Position numbers and translations under genes: made by a program. The notes under the pieces were generated by a model, which saw nothing but the letters and a program-made list of their open reading frames with translations, was not told where the DNA came from and ran no database searches. Of a DNA stretch of 64,000 nt, positions 25,731 to 37,586 are shown piece after piece (the stretch's first letter is position 1; every line of letters begins with the position of its first letter). The DNA is from Varroa destructor (Eukaryota; Arthropoda; Arachnida; Mesostigmata; Varroidae). The stretch covers positions 38,240,051-38,304,050 of the forward strand of contig NW_019211455.1 of the NCBI RefSeq assembly GCF_002443255.2. The letters run 5' to 3'.

Positions 25731-26400
25731 TAGCTTAAGTCAACCTAAGTTTAGGTAGGCGGACACATCACTATTGCACCATGATGGGGTCTTGCGATAG
25801 AAAACGTCATCTAGGATAGTGACGTTTTTCATAGGTGCGGCTGTCGCAGCTGGATTCAGATAATTTTAGTTATTAATATTAACTCACCGTAGAGTTACGT
25901 TTAACTGGAGTAAATAGAACAACATTTCCTGCTATTAAAATTGCCACATTGGCCTCTGTGGCTCAGCTAGTATTGCGTACTAAGGAAATAGACATTGGCG
26001 TTGAAAGCTTCAAATAAAAGTACCTGTCACGAAAGCAAATGCACGACCTGCACAGGATAGGGTTTACATATATCACATTCATTCTATACGGACATTTGTT
26101 TTAATTAGTTCGTATATATTTTACTACGCGGCATGTATGATCAAAAAAAAGTAAAGTTCATATACTCTAGCCCTCTACGTGTACGAAAGATTCGAGAACG
26201 TGATCTCTGAGCGATACCAGTTTACAATAAGTTTCTCCGCAAATCGGAGGTCAAGGCGGCTATTATAAACCTTTGTTTCAATGAACTAATTTTATGACAG
26301 GCAACAATCACACTGTCAGATATTTCATGGATTTTGTTAGTAGATTTCCTTCGTCATTCCTGCTCTGTGAGATCAGCAGTTGTCACTAACTAGAATTATC

Positions 26401-26431
<31 letters not shown>

Positions 26432-29400
26432 GGTAAGCCAACGATATGGAACCGCAGGACCTAATTTTTTAGGAGTAGCGCAGTCTAAGCGATTCTTCGA
26501 GCGCGTTTTCATGATAGTTATAAACTAAAAAGCATGAACTGGGCTAAATCCCTGCGTTGCGGAAAAAATTACTGCCGAAATTTTACAATGAGCAAGACAA
26601 AAAAATTAAGGAAAAACTAGAAGTCTAAGGAAGATAAGGTTTTAATCAAGTTTATTCTATTAAGGTTAATAATTGCTTGTATGATTGCCATGGCACGTTA
26701 TACGTATGTTAGAAGGACTCCGTCTAAGTTCAGGAAGGCATGCTGCGGCATGTTTGTTGGGCTGTTAAGGCAGTGTCTAAAATTGGTGATTCTATCGTTT
26801 GTCCACATGAAAAGGATAGGTGAGTCCAAAATAAAAAAGATCCATAAACTAAACCGGTACCCGATCCATCAACAGACTTACAACAGTGTTTTATGTACTG
26901 TCAATATGTTCTATATATAACTTCTAATTTACCTGGCCTCTGAATAGTAATTTACTTTGTATTTAGATAGGCATGGCTAAAAATGAATCTCTAGCACTAC
27001 TTTATGTTAATAACTCTTAGTCACACTTTCCTCTCTTCAAAAGCATTCTTTACTGCTTCAGTAACTTATTAATGCCCTGTGTTTCCGGTCGAAATGATTT
27101 TGCTAATTTTACCTAATTCGTAAAGGGGTAGCGTGTTCTTCTGTGTACGATACTCTTTGAGCGCTGCGTTTAAGAAGGATTTGTGTTTCCGCGTGAATTA
27201 GTTGTCCTGACAGAGCCAACCTCGTTCCTCTGTCCCTACATTATGCACAATATTTTTCTATTTTTTATAAATTATACTTTGAATCCAATTAGGATGTTCT
27301 TGTTCCGTAAAACAGCTTACCATTTTCGCGTTTCGTGTTTTCGAATCTAATGTTGTCTTTACTTTTCCTCCTAGAATATCTAGGACCATTTTTGTTTTCG
27401 TCAGATAAAGCTTGTGATCCGCTGTCACTTACTTATGTTTTACGATTATCAATATGTAACAATAGTTTCTCCAGTGATTGCATTTTTCTAGATACAGTAA
27501 CTATCTACGTGGAGAGCGTCGCACAACAGCAGATACTTAATCAAAATGATATTAAATAACTATGTGCTTAAATAGTACTTAAATGCACAGTTTTTACGGG
27601 TTAGTCAATTTGTTTTACTTATTTTTAGGCCAATATTATAAAAACGATTTGGACGACGAATGTTATTTCGTTGTTTTATGTAAACCTTTTGATTGAAATA
27701 AGGTTTATAATAGGATAGAGTTTGTCTTCTTAGCGAGTCTCTTTCTGGTCTAAGGGTCAGGTTAGCCGATAATCCTTAGAATGTCCATAACTCATTCGTT
27801 TTAAAATAGAAAACCATCTTACTTTCAAGGGTTTTTTTTTCTGCTTTGTTTAAAGCTATGACTTTAGAAAGTTTAAGATAGAGAAATCTTACTTATGCCT
27901 TAAGTCTCCATATATTTAACATAACATTGTAAGATGCGCAGTGTTGGAGTACTGGGAAAGGACGTGACGTGTGTAGCAATCTTAAAAGAAGTAACTGTGA
28001 AGAAGCAACGATTGGAAAAGTCCGTAGCATTTAGAGGTGTCTCAGTAGTGCAAAAATATTGTAAATTTAAGGAAAATACGAAGCAAAAGAATGTAGGAAT
28101 AGGGCTTCCTTAAAACTCAAATGTTTTACATATCCGGGCCACACAACGACGTCTAAGCTCGCCTTCCTACGAGGCAATTACGATGGTTAATAATAAATTT
28201 TGTACCTTGACTGGCCGCTGCACAGGTGTACGTGTTCAATGAATCCATTGAATTAATTTGCAGATATCTGAGAGAATAGAATTTAAATAGAATATCCTGT
28301 GCTTCTAAGCAGTGATTGTTACAAACCAGCGTTCCACGAAAGCGAAATGATTCCTTTAGTAAATGATAGATGCTTCAAAGTTAATCAAATTTTAACCTAT
28401 GCTTTCTAAGAAGTCATTGACGACTTGGGGATGTGCTTGCGCACTGACCCAGCTCCAAACTACCCAGTTGCAATATAGACAAGGCATTAAGAAGTCCTAT
28501 AATTCTGAAAAACCTAATAGCCTGTTTAAGGGTTTCGTGAGAATTTCGTTTATTAACTCAATTGTAGTTCACCCATACATGCATGTAGCGGGGCTGCCAT
28601 TCCCAGTGCTCATGTGGATGCTTTCATTGTTACGGGTGCTCGTTTATAGCTGAGATACCTCTGTCTCTTTTTTTGCTCTGCCCTACGTTAGAAAACATTT
28701 TCTGCCCTCTGCTCAACGTACAGGATGCTACGACTATGAGTGCTCAGATCGGGAGTCAGATCAGATCCATTTGACGCAAACGGCTCCTACTTGCGCATGT
28801 GTTGGTAGCCTTGTTATGGTATATATTACCCCAGTATTTGCGCGTGCGTGTCATGGAGTATTCGCAGCTACGGGATACCGGCCGCAGATGCAGTAATGCT
28901 CTCACGGTGGTCATTTCGAGGCGTACGTCTCCCTTTTTATCCCATCATCCCTCTCCGAACATCAGACACAAGCAATGGTACACGCTATCATTATGCATAA
29001 ATACGCCATAGAGGAAGAATTCTCAAAGCGCACATTTTCTTATGCTGTACAATATCGCCACCATTACTACTACGAACAGTTACAACGACGGATACTACTA
29101 GTGCTTCTCGGCACTTGGGAGGTTCCTTTGCCTACATCAGCGCGAATAATAATAGCACCTAGGGAACCCCTGACCGTTTCTCCAGACTTTGCGGACAAAC
29201 GACCTAATATTACGAAATAGAGATCCTGAACTATCACGCTACTCCACGCCAAACAGAGCAAGACGGCATTGTCAAAATATACGCAACTACTGTTCCGAAA
29301 ATTCGTCGCGTCTGACAAATTGGCTTTCCAATTTATTAGAAAAGACTGGATGTTCTATACATCGATAAACCACAAATCTGCTTTTGAAGTGTAAAAACAA

Positions 29401-30047
29401 ACCTAGTCAATAGACGCAGTTATCAAGCTGATATCGGCTCTGTTATCATCACAGCAAGAAGCATAACTGAAAAACAATCTTCTATCGGACGTCATGCGCC
29501 GGTACAGGCTCCTAACAAATGCAAGAAGTTCAATTAGTTTATTACGTAGATGCGTATAAAAAGCCACATGGGAAACTTTCACAATGTGGCATATTGTCTG
29601 CTCTTAATAATTCTCACTACAAATAACCGGTTGAATAAACTTTTAGTATACTTCTAGTACCGTTCGCTTTTCGATGCACTATTCAGTCAGCGGTTTCAAC
29701 GGCAGGGGGTAACAATGAACAAGTAGCAGCAGAAAAAGAAACAGACTACAGATACGGTCTATATACCCGCCCCGCTATTTATTGAAAAATCGATAGTGCT
29801 CAATAAGACCCAAAACAGCAGACTGTACTGTTAATGCAAAAACAGCGGTTCGAATAACTAAAATAACGATCATACGAACGGCACATCTATCCTTTTGTAG
29901 CGTCGATCCGCTAAAGTTGAGCCTTAGGTGATACATGTTAAATAGCATAAATAATGAAATGTCTTTTCATTTTACAGATAAACAGTGACAATCGAAATTT
30001 CCATGCCACAAGTCCTACATCATTCTGTTAGTTTTGTTTTTTTTTAG
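25731..30047. other. AT-rich stretch, no recognised gene
   Basis: It contains a (GT)14 microsatellite at 26401-26428 and a good acceptor-like site (CTTTACTTTTCCTCCTAG, ending 27374). That site is followed by 60 open codons with no downstream donor before the stop, so it is not called as an exon. Two overlapping frames at 28799-29220 lie in a slightly GC-richer patch and match nothing known to me. Confidence 0.4.
26401..26428. repeat. (GT)14 microsatellite
   Basis: Fourteen uninterrupted GT dinucleotides, directly visible. Confidence 0.97.
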
Positions 30048-30264
30048 TCAAACGGTTTGAAAATTTCAACCATTTTTATAGGAGACAATATTGCAGACGA
30101 GATTTGCGAGAAATTTCTTCATATCTGTAAAATTCAGACAGAAATCTTTGAATTTTCAAAAAATCAATACTCGATCGAAGCTGTTGGTGGCAGATTAGTA
30201 AATGCACTGGGAAAGGAAGCGCTCCACGAAACAGCAGTTTGTTATGGATGCATTGTTTTTAAAA
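30048..30264 (+). CDS. candidate internal exon, unknown protein
   Basis: It begins right after a strong acceptor (GTTTTGTTTTTTTTTAG, ending 30047) and ends at a strong donor (GTAAGT at 30265). The frame TCA AAC GGT is open for all 72 codons and leaves phase 1. The peptide is amphipathic and coding-like: FIGDNIADEICEKF near the start, FSKNQYSIEAVGGRL in the middle and CYGCIVFK at the end. I do not recognise a family. The next good acceptor on this strand (31463) is in compatible phase. This is the best exon candidate in the window. Confidence 0.4.
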
Positions 30265-31463
30265 GTAAGTAACAGAAAGTAGGACGTTGGAGATCAAAGG
30301 AAAAGTGATTACACACCAAGGCCTTACAAATAACAACGGGTTGAAATTACGGGACATTTGAAAAAACAGAGCATGGATCATGCTCCTTGTAAGTTCGAGA
30401 GGTGTTTCTTTAAGGAGGTGCTATGAAATTGTAACGAAAACGATAAGAAGTAGTTTTCTTGTTAAAACTGATCCAGCCTAGTAGAAACACGTGTAGCATA
30501 CTCTAAATACATAATTTGCGCAAGTACGACTGGCAAAAAATGGCCTAGAGCACACGATTACCATAGGCAGCATAAAGGTGAGAGACTGGCGTTGAAGGAA
30601 AGGAAACGCTATTTTGGTGGCATTGAAAAATATCTTGGGGTAATACTGATAATGATTATGATGATGATGATACTAGTAATGTGTTAGGAACATTCCTTAT
30701 TACGAAACATTATTCGCGATGAAGACTATTAATAGTCAGATCTTTCAATTCCTGAAGGACCACATGAGGTGCGGCGCCATGGCCAAGAGCACACAGCGTA
30801 TGCTTGTTTGTGAAGGAGTCATGCGTAACAACGCATGACTCCTTCACAAACTTTTATCACAGCCTGAATCGATAGCAGAAAAGAATAGAGCGATGCTTTT
30901 ATTGCTATATGTTCGAGACCAAGGTTGACTATTAGGTCAATTTGGGTTGCTTCGACGCTGTAAAAAAAGGCGATAGGCTATTGATAAGTATGGTAATTTG
31001 AATCACAACTACTTAGCTGTTGTGAACATCCTGTTTAACATGCTAAACGTGTAAGTACCAAGGGGGTAGTATATTTAACACACAGAAAAACATCGTCAGT
31101 TTAGTGTTATTCAACCCTTTAAATAGCTCCAGACGTCCTATTACTATGTTACACATTATACTTTTAGGTGGTTATGTGAAGGGTGAAATTGAAGGACTCT
31201 GGCTGCAGAATGACATCTTTGATCTTTAGTCTCTAAGAAGTAAGTACACAATAAGTCAATAAATAATTTGTAAACATTTAACGAATGATAAGCAAAGAAG
31301 ACGGCTATAGACTTCGCAGAAGGATTATTTTCAGTTTGCTTCAATAGGTATTGTAGGCTATCGGTAGAATAAAATACGTTATTATGGTTATCTCGTTCTC
31401 CGTGATTAAGCTAACGGTCAGCTAATAAGATCTTTAAAAATGCCGTAGTTTCCTTTTCTCCAG
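30265..31463 (+). other. putative 1.2-kb intron, with perfect hairpin
   Basis: This is the sequence between the two candidate exons. It begins GTAAGT and ends TTTCCTTTTCTCCAG. It carries an imperfect ATG/GAT trinucleotide run near 30658-30670 and the perfect 21-bp-arm hairpin at 30806-30851. Confidence 0.3.
30806..30851. repeat. perfect 21-bp inverted repeat, 4-nt loop
   Basis: The arm at 30806-30826 (containing GAAGGAGTCATGCG) is the exact reverse complement of 30831-30851 around AACA. The flanks do not pair. The loop is too tight for a canonical pre-miRNA. A recent template-switch event or a read/assembly foldback would both produce this shape. Confidence 0.9.
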
Positions 31464-31651
31464 TAATGTCACTCCGAAGATTCTGTTTCACGGGAATTCG
31501 TAACGTAATGAAAGGCATCAATATATTAGTTTGCGGCGGAGATAGTAAATGGCTATCGTATAGTACAACACACTTTACGATATTGAATAGAATTGGACAA
31601 TATGAACATCAACTGACCAAAACTTTGTGTCGTCTTTTGATATTTCTATAG
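31464..31651 (+). CDS. candidate terminal exon, unknown protein
   Basis: It follows a good polypyrimidine acceptor (TTTCCTTTTCTCCAG, ending 31463). The first two bases complete the phase-1 codon left by the exon ending at 30264. The frame then reads MSLRRFCFTGIRNVMKG onward for about 60 codons to TAG at 31649-31651. It is basic and has no recognised domain. The pairing with the upstream exon rests only on splice motifs and phase. Confidence 0.3.
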
Positions 31652-34527
31652 AGTCATCTTTGAAATGTTTTGGACGGACGATTATTCTAGGATTTTCTTT
31701 TATAATTATCAAGTCATCGCTGCATTCGTTCATAGAGCGTAACCACCTGTGGCCGAAATAGTCGAGCAGAAAAGCCAGAGCGCAAGAACCACTGGGCGCT
31801 TTCAAAGGTTATACATCTATGACAAACACTGACGCGCAAAGCGGTGCTAAATTACGGTGCACGGCCAGAAGAGTTCGAAGTATACGTGCAATCGCGGCCC
31901 AACTCCAAAACCGCGGATCGCAGGTGACAGCCTGAAAGGTGCAGCACATGTGTCTCATATACAACGATTTACAGCAGCGCAAAAGAGACCGACGATATAA
32001 ACCGTAGGGCAAAGGGCGGTCAAAAAAGTGGCTGTAAATTAGCTGTTACCGATCAAGAGTGGATACGGCGAAAAATCGAAGATCAAAGAAGACTAAACAG
32101 TGTAAACGTACTTGATATTATTCCTGTATCGAAGAAGAAAATTGTAATGTGTGCTGCCGGGGGGTGGTAATGATGATGACGACGACTCTTGCAATAATTT
32201 TGTAGGAAATCGTACGTGTGAACGACAACACTATGATTTCTTATATTATACCAGCGGAAGGCTTTGAGCTTAAGAGTACGTCAGTTACTGAAGCCGCAAC
32301 GCGAGTTAGTGGCACTAGTTTTTATTGCAACATTGCCGGCTGGATAGCAAATAAGAAGATGGCCTTTTTGATTGGTGTCCCCGCTTATCGTATATATTAA
32401 TTATATAATACGCATGTTCTGTGGCATAATTTATTGTAAAGGAGGCAAACGTTACGAGGGGCAGTTATTTTGAAACGTTCGTTTGAATGCAGTAGCCATG
32501 AAGCGCCGTCTAGCGGCGCTTTCGCATGAGTTACCGTTGATCATTAATAATCCACTCGGTTACCATATAACTCTTATGACGTTTTGTCAATTACATTGTT
32601 GTATGACAAGGTTCTGTTAATGTATATTGTTAATGTATATTGTACACATTAGGTCCGCTTGGTATTGACGAGTGTATCCTTTTTAAAAGGAAACCTACTA
32701 TCCAAGCATTATACAGAAGCTCACGCTCAGATACTACTATAACGAGCAGTTTCGTTATGGTAATAAATTAAAGTGGGTTCTTGTCTTACAATTGGTATCG
32801 ATGTTGATTATAGCCCCGTTGGGTCCACCGGTGCTGGTTGCCACTGCCGAAGGCGATTATCGCATAGCTCTGCTCTATCTAAAAAAATCGTGCCTGCACG
32901 TTTTGCTATTTACGATGGCCGAATTGGGCTGGCATGGCCGTTCCGTTTCGATATACTTGATAAGAACAATGTCACACTTCTCATGTAGCAAAATTAAGGG
33001 CAAACATTGGCTTTTCAGGCAGACGTATCGCTTTCTGTGTAATATAACTAAAATAGATCTTACCAAAATAGCTTAATGAGCATTGTACCTATATGTTTAG
33101 ATGGTTCGATGCAGAAAAATAGTTTTTAGGACATTGCATACGGGTTTTCCCCAAGTCGCATGCCAACGGATTCCTCTCCTAGGACATATTCCCGGTTATA
33201 CCTTTTGGTGTGTCATAAAAGAGTTCGGTTTGTCCTATAACGGAGGCAGAGAGTAACTGATAATTTCAGGGATGATCTAACTTATGGCATCTCTAAAGCG
33301 CCGTTGAGCTTCGTTTGATGTAGCAGATATCTTTTATTAACGTTTCACATATAGATGGCTTTACACATATGTGCGTTCCGTATGTTACTGCAGTATTACG
33401 GCTCTTATAAGGCCCATTAGTTGACAGTCACCGTGGCGACATAAATATTGCAGCAGTTGAGCTGCGAGTGTTCTTGAGCTAATTCGAAACTTAACAGATA
33501 CGATATTATCATCATAAGAGAAACCTGCGGAAGAATCAGAACGTTCGTGTAGCTAAGGCAAGCAGTGGCGTTATTATCATCGTTTCATACTACTACGACT
33601 AAGTTTTCAATCATACTAGGTAGAAAAATAGGCGAAAAAATCAATCTGATCTACTTGTTGAAACGTATGCCCGGACACTGCCTATTCACAACTACCAATG
33701 CGCCTCTCTATCCATATTTATATCCAAGCCTTCTGCATATTTGCTCAACTAGCGGCCGATCTTGTCAGACTTATCATTAACATACTTATTTTCGAATAGG
33801 AAAAAACCTTAACGGGCTATTTATCATAACCGACGCATATACATCGGCTGTTTCTGCTGTTAGACAAAAGTTAATAAAATCACAAATTGGTCAAATCGAA
33901 CAACAATATGTCGTTCTTAAAACTGAAGCAGCGACCAGCTGTTATGTAATTTTTAAAAACGCCCATCAAGGTTAAAAACTTATTCTTTGCTCGAAATCGA
34001 CGGCCTATATTCTTTCTAAAGATGTACTAAAACGTCCCAGAAACTTAGTATTGATGTAAGTAGACTTTCTATATAGAAATTACGAATAATAATTACTTAA
34101 TATTACGTAATTATAACCATCAGAAACGACACGATGCAAAAAAATTCGTTCAAAAATCTATTTTTGTTTAAATGTCTTAAAAAAAATATCCAGTGTGAAC
34201 GCGCCATCCTGTGTAGTGGTCTAACCCCGTCACTATACGCAGCAAGATATTTGCTTTCTGATAAGTGTCAAGCACCGTTTAGATCCGCAGAACGTAATTG
34301 GTTTGTCTTGGACGCTTATCGGTTTGCTACTATACCTACATCTTGTACTTGACAAACTTTCCCTAAACCTCCTTTGTCTTTCATCACCTCCTTTACAGTA
34401 TAAAAATGACGTTTCTGTCAATAATTTACACTTCAAAGAAATCTAATTACGTATTTCATTACTTACGTACAAATCTGAAAACTATTGCAGACGATATCTC
34501 AAAAAGATCTTTGCAAAACTCTTTATT
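31652..34527. other. mostly AT-rich stretch up to assembly gap
   Basis: It contains a 13-bp tandem duplication (TGTTAATGTATAT twice, 32615-32640), a small GC-rich palindrome (32501-32521) and a plus-strand frame at 32792-33076 without recognised similarity. No gene is called. Confidence 0.4.
32501..32521. promoter_or_regulatory. CTCF-like motif within a GC palindrome
   Basis: AAGCGCCG and CGGCGCTT form an 8-bp hairpin around TCTAG in AT-rich surroundings. The segment GCGCCGTCTAGCGG resembles the reverse of the conserved CTCF core (GCGCCCCCTAGTGG) with a few mismatches. Alternatively it is just a short palindrome. Confidence 0.2.
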
Positions 34528-34627
34528 NNNNNNNNNNNNNNNNNNNNNNNNNNNNNNNNNNNNNNNNNNNNNNNNNNNNNNNNNNNNNNNNNNNNNNNNN
34601 NNNNNNNNNNNNNNNNNNNNNNNNNNN
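34528..34627. other. assembly gap, 100 Ns
   Basis: Exactly 100 N characters, the conventional placeholder for a gap of unknown length. Any open frame drawn across it is meaningless. Confidence 0.99.
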
Positions 34628-35299
34628 TATAGTATCGTGGCCTTATAGTCGTTATTTAATCATTAGATTTGGTTGTAACACATTATCTCCACTATTTGTT
34701 ATAGTAACTGGAACATATTGCATACAGCCTTCGGACGAAGATCACAGTTCACGCAAGAAACACGTATGAGACGCTCAGTCAGAGAGTGAAGCTCCTAAAC
34801 AACCACTAAACAATCGTAATCTGCTAGAAATCGAGTCTTCACTATATGGGGTTTAACCTAAAAATATTTAGCGAAAATTAACCATTCAATTTATAATTCA
34901 TTTTTGGTTTGCATTGGAACACATTATTTTTTAAGACTATGGCTGATATTGTCTGTACCTATATCTATACATCGTGTAATTAACCCTCTCTTATCATTAA
35001 ATACACAGGTAAAGCCATATAATTTTAAGATATGAGAAACGATGCAGAAAAAATACCGGGCTGGTACGATAGGTGAGCTAAAAAAATGCGGGATTGCAAA
35101 TCTACTTGATCCTTCATTCGCGGTCTCTACTGTATACATCCAGACAGAGGATTTCAGTGATTTTAGATATTTATCGTATGCCTCAACCCGACTGGTTTTA
35201 TGAGATGTATCTTTTAGCTGAAAAACGTGAAATATGCGTCAAAGGAAGCTTTTGTAATTAAATTATTTTTCGATTTCAAGCTTCAAAGATAAATGTTCC
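34628..35299. other. AT-rich stretch
   Basis: Nothing is recognised. It flanks the gap and the mariner copy B. Confidence 0.5.
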
Positions 35300-36360
35300 T
35301 GGCAAAAAAAAAGTGCCTTTTCGTTACTTATCTTACTCTGTCTTTTGCCTAGGTCAAAAAATACCAAACTTACTCGGGATGTTTATGCCACGTACGGGGT
35401 GGACCCCTTACCTTAGAAAATCGCTAGAAAATTGTCAAGTTCAAGGATGCCACCCTGGATCTGAAGGATATACCCAACCCGGTTCGGCCATTTGAGGTCG
35501 ATAAGAACCTTAAATGCCCATAAATAAAGTGAAGAGCATAAAAAATGCGGCTTCTAATTACCCCTCGACATCTCGCCCGGTGTCAAAAAAATGTTGCGAG
35601 CTTCACGCCCAATACGTTAGGCATTGCTTTAAGCGGTATGAATACCTGTGTAGTGTTTAACATGGACTCTTTATCTGAGAAAATGGCATCCTGAACATAA
35701 AACATTAGCTTCTTACTGATTGGTCATCCGAGGGCGATGAGGATTATCGAACGCCCATGAATTTAATGGAAACCACGAGAAGCATGGCTTCTCATTACCT
35801 CTCAGCATCTTTTTCGGCGTTAGACAATGCGCAACCAGGTTCCTGCATCATAATTGTTACAATAACAAGGAATTGTGTCTCTACGCTATTATCCAACAGA
35901 AAAAGGCTGGCTCCGGGAGGTATGCTTAAGCCCAAAGTTAAGTCAAATATCCATCTGAAAAGGACCATGAGTTGTGTGTGAAAGGACTGGAAGAGTCTTA
36001 TACATTGGAGAATGTTTGACAATCCGGAAGTCATTAACAGGGGGTCTATATGCGGCTTAGTTGCATTGAGCAAACAAGCGATCGAATAAAAAAGACCCGG
36101 CAGGGAAGATAACGTTATCCGACTGCTCATGAGTTCCTTGCAAGGGCTTGGGTACAGGTATTATACTGCCTAAACTCGGCGCTAACGGACCATTGCCTTT
36201 TTATCAGTGAAAAATAAAATTCGTAACAATACTGTACAGGTCCTTCAACAGCAGGCCCGAAAATGTCCGGTGAGGCGGAATAACTGAATTCGTTGAAGGG
36301 GCAAGGAGTGATAGCGAACGCATCAGTCAAATTTTTGTTAGGGTTCAATAAGACACTGCG
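35300..36360 (+). mobile_element. decayed mariner transposase, copy B
   Basis: Plus-strand frames show mariner segments in order. First is the N-terminal VKFKDATLDLKDIPNP followed by VRPFEVDKNLK (35431-35520), the usual WF.KFk.gdf.LkD.PRsGRP.EvD. Next is a degenerate FLHHNCYNNKELCLY, in place of FLhRIVTGDEKWCLY, near 35840-35885. Then come RLAPGGMLKPKVKSNIH (from about 35905), KDWKSLIHWRMFDNPEV, and QAIE with KRPGR. Near 36188 is TDHCLF with the third catalytic Asp. The first Asp is replaced, and the second motif is truncated by a deletion. Multiple stops and frameshifts are present. Part of the N-terminal half occurs twice (separate repeat entry). Ends are approximate and terminal repeats were not found. 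Confidence 0.8.
35399..35850 (+). repeat. partial tandem duplication inside mariner copy B
   Basis: Three aligned pairs appear in the same order: GTGGACCCCTTACCTTAGAA (35399) with ATGGACTCTTTATCTGAGAA (35662); GGCCATTTGAGGTCGATAAG (35487) with GGTCATCCGAGGGCGATGAG (35722); and GCGGCTTCTAATTACCCCTC (35547) with ATGGCTTCTCATTACCTCTC (35784). Offsets are 263, 235 and 237 bases, so one small indel separates the first pair. The copies have diverged, so the duplication is old. A truncated second mariner inserted head-to-tail would look similar. Confidence 0.7.
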
Positions 36361-36639
36361 CTTTTTGATAGGTAAAAAAATGCTATTGCTTTCTGACTCA
36401 CTTAATATTTCTGTCTGGCATTATAGAGCAAGGATGTTAAACCCCATAAAGCACGTGTAACCCTTCTGGGACCAGCTACCATGTTGCAGGTTCTGATTAC
36501 ATTTAGTAAAAAAAATAAACGCTATGAAAAAATAAACATTATTAAGAAAATGTCACACGGTTAGGTATTTTTGTAGGATGAACCTAGATCATTTATCCTT
36601 CAATTGGTGGCATTTTTCGTTGAAGTCAGAGACTTGGGT
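36361..36639. other. short AT-rich spacer
   Basis: Nothing is recognised between mariner copy B and the GC-rich island. Confidence 0.5.
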
Positions 36640-37480
36640 ATACTCGTTCAAGTGCGGGATCCTACGTTGCCTTCAGGATACGAATTGTCCGTGAAGGAGA
36701 ATGCCCGTGCACCGTCTGTGCAGGATACAAAGGAGTCCCGCGAGACTCACTCGCTTACTACGGCCAGGAAATAATGCTGTGGAGATTGGTTGCATCAGTC
36801 CGCACGTCAGCCAGGCATCCCCGATCGAGGAAAGTGCAAACGGCGGCCAAAACTGATGAGCTAGCTGCACGCTGGAGTTTCAGCGTTTGCTGAGGACGCA
36901 CGTGCAAATAAGCAATCCCCTTGCACATAAGGTCTCATAAGGCAATCACTGAGTTCACAAATCTACTGGGAGTTTCACAACAGGAACAGGCCAGGTAGAC
37001 TGTGGGACGTACTTCTGTCTGAATGGCGCTACACCAATACGACGGACAAGCCGTTGGGGTGAGACTGTTGAAATTGAGCTGAAGGGCTACTCCAGCCTGT
37101 CTTCAATTGGGGGATGGGGGGCACAGCAGTACGAAGCGGGAAGAAGAGAACGAGACGTAGGGCACGCGCAGTGAAACGGGTAGTTCATATCCTCTACCCT
37201 GCTTTCCGTAGGCTGTTTCTATTTTTCTCTCTTCATTCTATTTCTTTCTTTTTATTTTATTTTTCGTAACTGGACGCTGGAACGGATCGACGGACTGACG
37301 CATGAGCCGATGGACAAATGCCGTCTCGATTTCGCGTCTCTTTATCCTATGCCCTCTATCTACGAATTTGCAAAGTAGAAACAGGCGCCTCTATTCGCTC
37401 CAGACGATCGTTTCAATTTAGCACATTCATATCCACCACCCCCTACCTCATCGACCCCATTCGACGATAGCCTTCTATGT
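36640..37480. other. GC/CpG-richer island with C/T tract
   Basis: This is one of the longest departures from the AT-rich background, with frequent CpG, G runs (GGGGGATGGGGGGCAC near 37110) and a long pyrimidine tract at about 37200-37265. No long frame is open except a 65-codon minus-strand one without similarity. Its character and the core-promoter-like motif just downstream suggest a regulatory or transcription-start region, but an old repeat is also possible. Confidence 0.35.
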
Positions 37481-37548
37481 TACCATTATACGATGGCCGA
37501 AAACAGTCCAAGGAGTACAATCGAGTGGAGTCTGCATAGTGTCGGCTG

Positions 37549-37586
37549 TTAAAAAGGACACCCAGTGAGAAACTCGACAGTCAGTT
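37549..37586 (+). promoter_or_regulatory. possible core promoter (TATA-like + Inr)
   Basis: TTAAAAA at 37549-37555 lies about 28-34 bases before the A of TCAGTT (37581-37586). That is the standard TATA-to-initiator spacing, and TCAGT is the common arthropod Inr. It sits just downstream of the GC-richer island. No start codon or exon could be linked to it. Confidence 0.25.

Noticed and set aside
27375..27559. Exon after a strong acceptor CTTTACTTTTCCTCCTAG
   Set aside because: The frame ends in a stop without a convincing donor. The peptide has no recognised features, and no compatible upstream exon was found.
30806..30851. microRNA precursor
   Set aside because: The loop is only 4 nt, the stem is perfect and short, and the flanks do not extend the duplex. 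It does not look like a typical animal pre-miRNA.
34406..34769. Open frames across the N run
   Set aside because: They exist only because Ns contain no stop codons.
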